Position numbers and translations under genes: made by a program | Shown here: positions 22,485 through 33,502 of the stretch, piece after piece | Numbering within the stretch: the first letter of the stretch is position 1 | Layout of the letters: each line of letters starts with the position of its first letter | From: Coptis chinensis | Taxonomy: Eukaryota; Streptophyta; Magnoliopsida; Ranunculales; Ranunculaceae | NCBI GenBank assembly: GCA_015680905.1 | Contig: CM027377.1 | Span: 31,334,501-31,398,500 of the forward strand | DNA length: 64,000 bases | Reading direction: 5' to 3' | The notes under the pieces: generated by a model | What the model saw: the letters and a program-made list of their open reading frames with translations, nothing else | Database searches by the model: none | What the model was told of the DNA's origin: nothing

Positions 22485-25400
22485 TCAGATACTCGAGACT
22501 TTATCTAAAATATATGTATTAACATGCAGTTTACCATATATCAACAACCTAAATAGTTGTGGATCTTTCCATAAATAATTATTACAGAAAGCACGCCCAA
22601 ACAGAATTAGGCACCAAGATTTTCTGCGATGTAACCTAGTGGAATGAGAGCGAAGCCTGATGGATCTAGAATGTAACCTAGCATGCGATTTCTTCTTCTT
22701 CCTCCAATGAAAGGGTGTCTTAGTGAATGATCGTGAGAAATTAGATGGTTGTGAAAGATACATGAAATCTGGATAAGTATTAGAAGGAAGGGATAGAAAA
22801 AATGAGAAAGTGTTAGGTGGCTTGTCCTTGGGTATTACTTCTTCACCAGATGGGTTTAGAAATTCATGAAGCACAGGAGACACAAGAAGGTTTAGTACAA
22901 ATTGAAGGTGTCTTTGAAAATTTGGAGGGAAGGGAATCGAGGTGGTGGTAAATGATTGGTATTTATGAGGGATTAGAGGTGGATGATGGTCGGGTGGTGT
23001 TTTAGGTAGTTCTTGAGAGGGTGAATCATCACAGGCTCTTAGAAACTCGTCAAATTCCTCATCTAAGTTATTCACATCCACATAATTGTGGTATTCATCT
23101 ACATATTTTAGGAATTTATCTATCTCTTCCATTATGAGATTGACTCCATCTCCCATAGGGTCGGAAGGCAGGGTGGAAAATTCTTTCTCTATTTCAATTA
23201 TGTTTAGGGAGTCAAAATTGTGATATTTATTTTCTTTTCTAAAAGGGGTATCTACTAGTGTGGGAAGGAAAGTGTCGGGCGCACTAATGTGAGATACAAA
23301 ACTCTCAATGGACTTTACTTCACCTTCTACATGCAAACCTAGTTGTCCATGCTTGAGTCTAAACATGTTAACTTCCATAGAAAGATGTCCAAAGGAAAGA
23401 GTTGTTGATCCATCCCGGAAATTGATTTGGGCATTAGTAGTTGCCAAGAAAGAACGCCCTAAGATGATAGGAATAGAATCATGAGCAACTTCTGTGTCAA
23501 GAATAACGAAATCAACCTGGTAGTAAAAATTCTAAACTTTAACTAGAATGTTTTCAACTACGCCTTTGGGATACTTAATAAAATGATCGGCTAACTGCAA
23601 AGTCATTTTGGTCGGTTTAAGATCATGTATACCTAGTTGTTTATAAAGGTAAAACGAGAGTAAGTTAACACTCACCCCTAGATCTAATAGTGCAGTTGTT
23701 ATAAAGTTATCGCTTAAGGTGTATTGTATAGTAGGACGACCAGGGTCCTTGTACTTAACAATTCCGTTATATTCAGATAAAGAGGGATATTGTTCAGTTA
23801 AGAAGGCTTCTTTAGGTCTGTTGGTTTTCCTCTTTGTGGTGCACAACTCTTTTAGAAACTTAGCATGTCCAAGTAGACTTTTTATAGCATCTAGAAAAGG
23901 TAGGTTTATAGTCAAATTTTTAAACACTTCCCTAATCTCAAATTCTCGTCCTTTTTAGACATAACTAGTCTCTGGGGAAACGGTGATTTTTCTCTATACT
24001 TAGCATAAAGGTCAATAGTATTATTAATCTTGTTTTTATCTTTTTCCGTTTTCCAACTTGGTTTCCATATTGGAACCTCTATAGGTGTATGATCATCAAT
24101 TTCTATTATTGGATCTTGTAAGGTTTTCCCTTTTGGTTGGGGTTGGACTGGAACTTCTACAGTTGTAGGGTCTTCAGTTTCTATGACAGTATTTGGTATG
24201 GTTTCATTCTTAGTTTGCGGGCGATCTTTAGATATAGTTACTTGGTTACCAACTACCTTACTTGAACGAAGGGTAGTGACTACCTGTAGGTCACCTTGGT
24301 TTATATTACCATTACATTTAATAATGTTTACTTCAAAGGCAGTGTTTGTTGACTTAGGATTAAACATTGTTTAACCTTGAAACACGCCTGTTTGGTTATT
24401 ATTTTGGTTAGGAGACAAATCAAGTACCTTTTGGCACAATACTTGTATCATATTATTTTGTTGTTGTTGGTTTTGTATCATGGTTAATAATAAGTCATCT
24501 TTTGATGGGTTAGCCGGTTGTGCGCTAATAGGAGGGGTGATTGGAACTAAAGTTTGTTGAGTGCTTATGTTATGATTTTGATAGTACTGAGGTACGTGCA
24601 CTAAACTTATATTTTGGTCACCTAAATCTCCTTGTCCTAGATGTTGGTTAAATTGGTGGAAGTCTGTAGTGGGCCCAACATTTTGATAATTAAAGCATGA
24701 AGGTGTAAGTTGTTGTTGATTATTATTAGTGTTCTGCATCCATTGTGTGTTAGGGTTAGTGAAAGCATAATTATCTATGGGTTGTGGTGGAGGTGGACCG
24801 TAGAGTAAAGGACAAAATGAATTAGTATGGTTAGGATTAAAACATATATTACATGGATCAGTGTTTATGTTCATGACATGAGTGGGTTTCGCTTCTTGTT
24901 TATGGACAGAGAGGGCATCGACCTTTCGAGTGATGGATTCAATTAAAGTTCTAAGTTCAGGATTTGGTTTTACCTCAAACATACTGGTGGCCTTAACTGT
25001 TAAAGAAGAAGTATTGGAGAGGGAGTAATCGTTACCTCCCCAGTTGTTACTTTTCTTGGATTGATTATCTAAGAAGTTATATGCATATGTGGCTCATTTA
25101 CTTAAGAAATTACCTCCATTCATGATATCTAAAGTCTCCTTATGGTGGTGGGATAGGCCTTTGAATAAAGCATGAACTAGTGTGTCTTTACCAAGATTAT
25201 GATGGGGACATTCTACTAGAAGATTAGTGAAATGATTCCAAGCCTCAAAAAAAGATTCTTGAGGCATTTGGCGAAAGAAATGAATATTTTATAGCATCTC
25301 ATCAGTCTTCTGTGGTGGGTAAAATTGTTCCATAAATAATTCAACTAGTTTTTCTCATGTGTCAACAGAGTTTGACTTTTGTGCTGTTAACCAAGCTGTT

Positions 25401-25831
25401 GCTTTGTCAGCTAGGGTGAAAGGAAACACCCTTAGCTTTATTTGTTCAGGTGTTACGTTAGGATGATGGAATGTAGTAATAATTTGTTGTATCCTACATA
25501 TAAGTGTTGATAAGGCTTCTCATGGTCTAACCCATGGAAAATAGGTAGCAGATTAAATATATTAGGGGATTTTAAAAGCTCCTATAGTATCTGCAAGAAT
25601 TATGCAGGACTCAGGTCCATCGTTTAAAGCCTTATAAAAATCAGAGAGTGGTCTCTCTGCTATTTCTTCACCCATTGCTACAAATGTAGTTAGGGTGGGT
25701 GTAGGTGGTGTGTGTGTGGTGATGTGTGAATTTCTAGATAGGCGATTATTTTTGCGTCTACGATAAACTAATAAGGTAGGTTTATGCATACTAGATCTTA
25801 ATCTCATGCAAGTTTTAAGTCTAATATGCAA
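22485..25831 (-). pseudogene. gag and protease coding remnant of element B
   Basis: Minus-strand blocks in transcription order: a gag N-terminal part (about 25562-25831), a gag core (25020-25560, recognisable from the minus-strand translation), a Gln/Asn-rich segment with CNICFNPNHTNSFC (24371-24982), a linker (23912-24367), an aspartic protease (23532-23927, LLDLGVSVNLL, LQLAD) with its continuation (MATTNAQINFRDGSTTLSFG, 22485-23447), and a Ser/Pro/His-rich tail ending KDPQLFRLLIYG. Athila proteases use DLGAS-like active sites. The tail follows the protease where a pol would be expected. A fossil with at least four breaks. Confidence 0.85.
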
Positions 25832-25839
25832 TTCCTAGT

Positions 25840-26797
25840 GAGCATGCAAAAATTAGCCTAATTATTACTAGAAATATAATCCTCTTACAGTAGATTCAAG
25901 GATGTTAAGAAGTGTTACCTGGAGCGTCTTTGATATGCGTATAAATAGCATCTTCAACATCCTTGAAGCACGTTTATGTTACTTGAACAATTATAGAAGT
26001 ACTAGTCTTGGTACACGATGTGGGTAGTGAAGTCCTGTAAAAAGATTAACCTTATTAGTTCAATAGTTTAAGAACTATATTAAGGCTAATTTATATGGGC
26101 TTCGTGATGGGCCTTGATGTTAGGCCTATGAAACGGGCTATGGTAGTTGGTGGGCTTACTAACTAATATTAATTTTTTTTTTTTTTGTATTTTTGTATCA
26201 AACCAATGGCCAAGTCACTTAGAAATTTGAGGGAGGTTGTCCGTGCGTGCACGTTCCTTAATTAGAGAACCCCAAATTCTTTCAGTTTGCTAGACACCGT
26301 TTAGAATGAAGATTTTTTTTTTATAAAATATTTGAATTTTTAGATACGAGTACTGTACTGTACTCGTGGGATAATATTGCAATTAATATAAAAATATAAA
26401 TTTAATCTAATTAAGCTAGGGTGCGCGTGCGCTCCAAAATAGGCTAAATTGGGCGCAGGTCACATTTTGGTATATATATATATATATAAATTTAAATGAG
26501 CGTGGGGAACGCTTAAGAATAGGTCAAATTGGGCGCAGATCGCACCTGGGGTGTAATGCGCGGGGCACGCTCTCTAAAGGCAAAAGTGAGGCGCGTGCGC
26601 GCTCACAAGTGAATAACTAGGCGTGAAATTTTTAGGGTCAGGTCATGGGAAGGCAGGGAGTTAGTTGAACAACTCGTATGCTCTCAAACAGTAGCAGAAA
26701 ATTGAAGAAATTGCGAACAGTGTTTTCAGTGTTTGTTTTGTGAATAGTAAAAACAGTTTTGTTTATTCTAAACACACTATACATAACAAGGCAAGAT
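25840..26797 (-). other. Leader between the PBS and gag of element B
   Basis: Untranslated leader. It includes a stretch with repeated GCGC-rich words (26420-26610: 'gggcgcaggtc', 'gggcgcagatc', 'gcgcgtgcgcgc') and a short (TA)n at 26473-26488. The local GC rise is unlike the surrounding sequence. Confidence 0.6.
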
Positions 26798-26811
26798 GGC
26801 AAGCGGCGCCA
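26798..26811 (-). promoter_or_regulatory. Primer binding site of element B (tRNA-Asp type)
   Basis: The minus strand reads TGGCGCCGCTTGCC, two bases after the LTR end. It resembles TGGCGCCGTTGCC, the tRNA-Asp primer site used by Athila-group elements. Confidence 0.8.
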
Positions 26812-26813
26812 TT

Positions 26814-28117
26814 TGACAAGATAAATAAATTAGATGTCAAAATAGTAGTTCTCACATGCTAAAATCATTCTAGTCAATCTATAATAATACTCTCAAATAT
26901 CATGTGATAAAAAGGAGTAATCGTGTTCTCCACTCTTGCTTGTACGTATTTGTAACGTATTTAGGCTAACTAACTATTAACTAATGAGAGAGTAATATAT
27001 AATGATATGAAAACAGTAAATAATATATACAAAATAGTAGAATTAAATAAAGAAAATATATTAGAGAGAGGTAATCCACCACGCAATTCGATTGACTATT
27101 AGTTAGTTATTGAATCGCTTGTTTAATCCTTAGTGAACACTAAGTCATCTCGGATTAAGGCTTCACTAGCATGAGAGTTTAGTTCCACCACAAATCTCTT
27201 TGATGGTGGCTCTAAACTCTAGTTCTATGTTATGAGCTCTATCTCTAGACACTCACAATGAAGAACTTGAAGTTCTTTACGCAAAACAATAGTAAACTAA
27301 TGGCTAATCATCCTCACATGGCTTCATAAACCCCCTCTAATGGAGGTTTAACTTTGTGTCATTGGAATCATACTAAAACAATAATATAATGACATTAAAG
27401 TAAAGAGAATAATTTAATTGAAGAACTAAAGGCTTTTCTTGAAAGGTTTTAATAGTGGCTACAAACTAAACTAATTTTAACCCTAAACTAAACTAAAACT
27501 AAACTAAACTAATTAAATACTAAGGGGAGGAAGGAGAGAATAAGTTTAGTCTTAACCCTTTTTATATAGGAGAGTGTTAAGGTTACATTTTCGTGCATGG
27601 GCCAAAAAGAGGGACTTTGGGCCTCTAAAGTAAGCCCAAAGTCTATTAGGTTAAGTCTAAAAGGGCCAATTATGCTGGAAATTAGTTCAATGCTCTTGTC
27701 ATCCTCTTTTACAGCTTTAATTGGGGCAAGGCCGGATCCATTGGAAAGATTATTCCGAGCCGGTTGTTTTGACATAAAGTAGGCCCAATTCTAAGGCCCG
27801 AGTCCAAAGATACACCTATTTGAAGTTCTATTGACTTTTCTATTCTTTTTCTACCCGAATTGACTTTGACTTCCCTGCTTTGATTGGGCTTGAAAAAGGT
27901 TTTTCTTCATGATTCTTGGGCTTTAAATGTAGAACTTCCTCAGCAATCATCTTGACTCATTTTCCATGCAAGATGGCGTCTTTAAGCACATAAATAGCTT
28001 CAAGACCTAGAATATACAAAAACATGTAAACATTACTAACTATTATTTATTATAAACATAATTGGCCTAAATAGAATACTATTAAGGAGTTTAAAATACA
28101 CTTTTGGGTGTTTATCA
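26814..28117 (-). repeat. 5' LTR of element B
   Basis: 1304 bp, TGATAAACACCC (28117) to ...TTGTCA (26814) on the minus strand. A TATA-like CTATATAAAAAG lies near 27558-27570 (minus), with a palindrome at 27612-27643 just upstream of it. The nested LINE starts one base beyond 28117. Confidence 0.92.
27612..27643 (-). promoter_or_regulatory. U3 stem-loop upstream of the LTR TATA box
   Basis: Inverted repeat with a 10-bp stem (gactttgggc / gcccaaagtc) and an 11-base loop. Equivalent palindromes are at 19626-19658 (11-bp stem, 3' LTR) and 6928-6955 (8-bp stem ttttgggc / gcccaaaa, element A). One C-G pair of element B is T-A in element A, so both arms changed together. It lies about 40-80 bp upstream of the TATA-like box in the 5' LTR. 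Confidence 0.7.
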
Positions 28118-28118
28118 T
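28105..28118. repeat. Target duplication, left, of the nested LINE
   Basis: tgggtgtttatcat, repeated at 30866-30879. The copy overlaps the last 13 bases of the element B 5' LTR. Confidence 0.93.
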
Positions 28119-30865
28119 TTTTTTGCTAAAGGTAATTGTATTAATAAATTAAAAGGTTACAAAGTACAAAAAATGGATAGGATTGATAGTAAGCACTATC
28201 TCAAAGCAGCTGCGCTCAGTTTACAAATCTATAGTACGTGATGTTCATATCCTTAATTCTGTGCAAGAATGGCGGCCTGCCATCCCACCACTTCTTCTCT
28301 CCCTTTGCCAGGTTTGTGGCTTCTTTAGAACAAATGTTCGCGCCAAAATTAACCTCCCTCCAGGTGTTAGTCACAATGATCCAGTCCGCTAGCCCTTTCA
28401 CTTTGTCCCAAGCTGCACGAATTTGCCAATGTACCTGGTCATTATGGAAAGATTTGACTACCGTAGTAGAGTCAGATTCCACCCAGATTAGTTTCCATCC
28501 CAGTTCCACCGCTTTTGAGATGCCCTCCACTATCGCAAAACTCTCAACTATAAAGTTTGTGGCAATACCCAGACCTCCGATATATGCGCCAATCATATTT
28601 CCATTGCTATCTCTAAGAAGCGTGCCCCAACCTGAGTTTCCGGGATTACCTCTAGAGCAACCATCAGCATTCACTTTTATCATGTTGCTAGGTGGAGCCA
28701 CCCAATAACATTCTAAAGTGCGTGGAGCCTTTCTTAACTTGGCCGGTAGCTTCCAAGCCTTCAGGACTTCCAAATCTCTGGTAGTATTATGCATGTGCTT
28801 CTTTGATCGATCATTAGCTCTCTTCACTGCTCTACGAACTTAGGACATGACGGAATTGATGCTCGACTTCTTGCTGCCATAGATGACTCCATTCCTATTC
28901 CTCCAAATCGCAACCAAGCAAGAAATTGATTATGCTTTCCATAGATCTTGTAAGAGTGGGCTTTCATTTCTGCACTTTATGAACATCTCTTCCCGATTGG
29001 CAATCCTTGTATGATGTTGCATATTGTGTGCTATGAGTTCCCAACATCTCTGCGCGAAACTACATTCGAATAAGATGTGGTCCTGAGTTTCCTCTGCCAC
29101 CGTGCAAATGCAGCAGTGAGACGCCATCTTGAAGTTCTTCCCCCTTAGTTTCTCGTCTGTGTGCATGGCACCATGGAGAATTTTCCATCCTGTCCCAAGA
29201 GTCATTGGCAGCACCTTTGTTGACCAGAGAAACTTTTTCCACGGCAGCGCATTCGCCCTCTCTCTAATAGCTTCATATGCCGACCCCGCAGTGAACAAGC
29301 CATCAGTGGATTGACGCCAAACTCTATTATCCTCTCTCTACTGGTCAGGAAGCTCCAACTGGCTGATTTCCACCCCTAGATTACGCAAAATCTGTTTCAT
29401 AGTTTCAGAAAAATTCCACTGGTTCCCCTGGATGCAAGCGCTGAGGGGGGGCTTTGAGTTTCTGCAGGAGCCTCTTATCCTGGATAAAATTTCCAATAAT
29501 CACATCACCTATCCAGTTGTCCCTCCATAAACTAATATTCTCTCCTTTGCCAATGATCCACCCTTGACGAGTATCCATCTCTCTGAGAGCCCATTGTAAC
29601 CCAGTCCACACTGTGGAACTCTTATGGCTAGACCAACCCACCGCTTTGTTTCTATATTTTCCGTTCATAAACTCTGACCAATCCGAATTTCCATTCAGTA
29701 AATTCCAAGCTAGTTTCATGAGTATAAATAGGTTTATGTCTCTGAGCTTCCATAGTCTGAAACCTCCCTCCTCTACTGGAAGACATACCTTTAGCCATTT
29801 CACTATGATGAATTTCCTCTCCGCTGGGCTACCACTCCAAATGAAGTTCCTGATTATGCCCTCACATTCTTTGATCACCGACGCTGGCCATTTCTAAATT
29901 GCCATATTATGCACAGGTATACTGTTTAAAACATGCTTGGCCAGAACCACTCGACCCTTGAAGGATAGCATCTTTCCAACCCAACTAGCTGCCCTTTTCC
30001 TAACCTTGTCAACCAGAGGAGCAAGAGATGCTTTTGTAACCCTCCCCACAGTTAAGGGAACACCCAAATAGTTTTCCGGGAAAAAGCCCCCTTTGATGCC
30101 CATGATTTCCTCAATGTCATGCTTCCTTCTGTGGGTTGGACTCAAGAAAATCTTACATTTATCTTTGCTTATGAGCTGACCCGAGGCCAACTGGTAGGAG
30201 TCTAGAAGTTCCATGAGGTTAATGAGATGTCGCCTGCTTGCGTTACAGAATATGAAGATATCATCTGCAAACATAAGGTATGTAGGACTGGAGTAGGTGC
30301 TCTGGATCACCATTCTTTGTATTCTCTTGTTCACATAGAGCCATTCCAATCCTTTTCTTAGACAGTCCTCTGCAAAGGCAAATAGTATCGGAGAGAGAGG
30401 GTCCCCTTGCCTGAGTCCCCTCTCTGCTGTGAAGCATCCAATAGGGCCACCATTTAAGAGGATGGAGATTGAATTATTTGCAATTTCTCCCTGTATCCAT
30501 CCTATTAGTTTCCCATCAAAGCCCATTCTATGCATAACTGCCTAGAGAAAGTTCCAATCTAGGGTATCAAATGCCTGTGATATATCCATCTTGATGCCTA
30601 TATTACCTCCTCTTCTCTTAACTTTCAGCTCATTAATAAGCTCAGAGGCCAACCCCACTGCTTGAACGGAGTTTCGGTTGGCAATAAACCCATATTGCTC
30701 TTTTGTGACAATCCTCTGAGCAAGGATATTTAGCCGTACGTGAAGCCAAGATTTTTGTAATGACTTTGAAGCCGAAGTTTGCCAGACATATTGGTATATA
30801 CCTATCCAGCTGTTTTGCTCCCTTTTCTTTTGGGATTAGAACCAAGAAGTTAGCATTAAAGCTGC
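28119..30865 (-). mobile_element. 5'-truncated L1-type LINE nested at the element B LTR edge
   Basis: A 2.75-kb minus-strand LINE remnant between 14-bp duplications tgggtgtttatcat (28105-28118 and 30866-30879). Its A tail appears on the + strand as T at 28118-28124. It begins inside the RT domain and keeps the rest of ORF2 to the 3' end, typical of incomplete reverse transcription. It belongs to the same general RNase H-bearing plant L1 type as the LINE at 10111-17330 but is a separate copy. It is younger than element B. Confidence 0.93.
28216..30845 (-). pseudogene. Nested LINE ORF2 remnant (RT, zf-RVT, RNase H)
   Basis: Blocks in transcription order on the minus strand. 30642-30845 is the RT start (VLIPKEKGAKQLDRYIPICL). 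29894-30535 is the RT core, with NGGPIGCFTAERGLRQGDPL, catalytic FADDIFIF and YLGVPLTVGRV. 29405-29878 is the RT C-terminal part (IWSGSPAERKF, WRDNWIG). 28930-29298 is zf-RVT, with CCICTVAEETQDHILFEC, a well-kept zinc ligand set. 28216-28827 is RNase H, with VNADGCSRGNPGNSGWG, VESFAIVEGISKAVE and WVESDSTTVV. The RT-RNase H part keeps all active-site acidic residues I can see. Several frame breaks or stops separate the blocks (near 30540-30640, 29880, 29300-29400 and 28830-28930). Confidence 0.92.
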
Positions 30866-30883
30866 TGGGTGTTTATCATAGAT
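30866..30883. repeat. Right duplication of the nested LINE plus right duplication of element B
   Basis: 30866-30879 repeats tgggtgtttatcat from 28105-28118. 30879-30883 is tagat, matching 19359-19363 at the far end of element B. The LINE insertion carried the last LTR bases and the element B duplication to this position. Confidence 0.9.
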
Positions 30884-31960
30884 CAGTATTGAAAAACAAC
30901 AAAATAAAAAGACGGAAAATTGAAAAATTGAAAAAAAAAAATAGAAATGGGATGGAAAGATGAGAATGATGCTTCCTTCTTAGATTCTCAACCAAGTACT
31001 CTTGCTCCTTCAATCCATGACGGCGACACCATTTGAAGTTTTAAATTAGTAGTGTGTAACTTCAAAGAGTTTTGTAAGAAGTGAGATTCATCATAAATTG
31101 TTTAGAGTTTGAATGTGGGAGTTGTGAAGAAGAAAGGTAAACTCTTGGTATATATTAGATTGGTTTTAAGCTAATGAAAACATGAAAGCTTTAGTTGTTG
31201 GTATTGAAATGACTTGGAAACATTGAAAGAAAGATTTATTGAAGATTGAAATAAGAACAACAAGATAAGATTGAAGATTGACATAAGAACAAAGGAAAAT
31301 AACAAGTTTTAATTAAAAGGAAATGAAGAACAATAAGGTAAATGACTTGAATTGAAAAACTAGACAAGAAATTAAACAAACCAAAATGGTTTGGACCCTA
31401 AAACAATGGATGCTTTCTCTCTCCCTAACTTTTGGATTATATACCCCTACTTTTGCCTTTTACATATTTGCCCTTCTCCATTACAAATGAGACACCTCAC
31501 ATTTCACTTTTGCTTTTGCTTTTGCTTTTGCTTTTTTATTTCTTCTTAACCAAGGTAGGTTTTGGGAGAATGTCATATTTTAAGATAAGGGCCTCCATCT
31601 CTGGTCTTCTAAGTTGAGGGCTTTGACCTTTAACCTTGACCTTTGATTTTGACCGTTGACTTTTATTTTTTCAGCACTTTTCCACAATAACTTCTGGTCT
31701 TCATAATAAGTGTGATTAAAGCTCCTTTTGGTGTTAAGACGCAACTTTTATGATAAGTGGCATGAAATACTCCATAACCTGAAAAAGGCAATAAAAGTTA
31801 TGAGTTGTCTTTTTGTTAAGCGTAAGAAAGGTTGTAATGCAATAATATACGGGTAATAAAACACACATTTGGGAGTTGATCACTAGCCCACAAACTATTG
31901 GGCTTATAAACATTGTTGGGCCTCCAAATTTGCCCTGGTACTGTTCTTTTTGCATATAGG
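30884..31960. other. Spacer with a (TTTTGC)n microsatellite
   Basis: AT-rich, no gene seen. About five units of TTTTGC lie at 31507-31537. 31617-31665 has repeated 'tttgacctttgac' phrases. Confidence 0.55.
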
Positions 31961-32463
31961 TAGTGTTCTAAAAAACGTTAAGCGGTCGTCGGGCGGTGGC
32001 CTAGCACCTAGGCCTTCTAGGCAGTGCCTAGACGGGCTAGGCGCTAGGCGTTTTTTTTTCCCAATATATCTAGTAATACACACATATACTACAAGAAATG
32101 AAGAAATGAAGAAAATCATTTACCATAACTCAAAAAATAAACACAAATAAAGATACTAATTACAAAAATGCGTAATAGTTGAGGAATATTGACTTCATAT
32201 AAAAACATACTCTTTGTTTATAGCTGCATATACTTTACATTAGACTTATGTCTTTTAAACTCATTCAAATCTTAAGCCTACACAGGCTTTTATTTTTCAA
32301 CATTTAATCATTCAAAAAAAAAAAAAACTTGACTGGACTGCCTAGACCGCCTAGTCGGTCCACCAATTTTTTAAACGACTAGGGCCTAGGCGAGATGGTT
32401 GGGCACCACCTAGCGCCTAGAGATTGCCTAGGCGGCCGCCTAGACCGATTTTTAGAACAGTGA
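31961..32463. mobile_element. hAT-type MITE rich in CCTAGGC motifs
   Basis: 503-bp element with inverted ends TAGTGTTCTAAAAA...TTTTTAGAACAGTGA and an 8-bp flank catatagg (31953-31960) versus aatatagg (32464-32471), one difference. Both subterminal regions are packed with variants of cctaggc and gcctag, while the centre is AT-rich. No transposase; non-autonomous. Confidence 0.8.
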
Positions 32464-32471
32464 AATATAGG

Positions 32472-33502
32472 GTGGCTGGCTTAATTATTGGACTGGCCCA
32501 ATTTATATTATTGAGTTTATGGATAATGGACGGGCAAACCCAAGTATTATAATAAAACTAGCCATTTGGCCCAGCCTATGGCCGGACTTGCTACATAGAT
32601 AGCTAATGACTCATAAGCATAAAATCTACTTGAATAAATAATATATGTGTATTGATAGCTAATGATTCATATTGCATTTATGTTTTTCTAAATTTTTTAA
32701 GTGTTTTGACGAAGGGTTTTATTTATATTTTTGGGTTATTATTGTCTTAAATAACAATTCTTATCACTTACCTATATACACTATATCAAAATATAACGCA
32801 ACAATCAAAGAATATAACACGTACTCAAAACATACCATATGTTTAAGCGATAACCGAATTATATTCATTGAGCACAATGGTCTCTCCATCTGCATAACAC
32901 ACAACCTCTATTATCTAGCGAATTCATTAATTGCATCGAATCACAATGAGATCATTAAATAATGAGAGTTCATACGCCAAGATATTAATAGTTGTAGATG
33001 GACATGAACTTTCAAATTCTAATACAATGCAAGAAGGAACTCATTCTTGCTACCTTTTGAAAGTAGTCTTACTTTTACAATTGGTTTTAATTTTTTTAGA
33101 CTAATTAATTCCTATGATTTATTATCGTGTTGAATCACCAAAGAAATATATTCAGATGCACAAATGGAATCTCCGATAAACAAAAAGGCATATCATTCAT
33201 TAACTAAATTGAGTGACCCTAAACCTGTTTTAACGAAAGTTTGTTTGTGTTCCTTAATATTCTTAAGAAGAATATAATTTGTTGAGTTAACGAAAAAAAT
33301 GGTAACACAGACTGGGCGATGGCTTGTGGCATATGCCCATTAATGTAATAGTTATGTGATATTGGTTGAGACTTGAGAGTCTAGCTTAATTCCCATGAAT
33401 ATAATTAAATGCAGATTCCGATTTTTTTGGCTTGGGTTTTGAGCAGCCAACATGACACCTTTGTCTCTTTATTCAATCTTTTTTCACACTTCATGTACTA
33501 AA
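32472..33502. other. No gene found
   Basis: AT-rich sequence. An open frame at 32672-32962 (+) has no domain I recognise and its base composition does not suggest coding. Confidence 0.5.

Larger units (their letters stand above)
19364..30878 (-). mobile_element. Athila-like Ty3/Gypsy element (element B), both LTRs, no RT or integrase part
   Basis: Minus-strand element with a 5-bp duplication tagat at 19359-19363 and 30879-30883. In transcription order: 5' LTR (26814-28117), primer binding site (26798-26811), leader, gag and protease (22485-25831), a 2.36-kb non-coding tract, purine-rich tract (about 20123-20132), 3' LTR (19364-20122). Without the nested LINE it is about 8.75 kb. The protease region with LLDLGVSVNLL, followed by LQLAD, is of Athila type. 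No reverse transcriptase, RNase H or integrase is recognisable, so it is read as non-autonomous. Broken, at least four breaks in coding. By eye the LTRs match at roughly nine bases in ten, suggesting an insertion a few million years old. Confidence 0.9.

Noticed and set aside
28183-29314. + strand open frames over the nested LINE
   Set aside because: Shadows of the minus-strand zf-RVT and RNase H coding.
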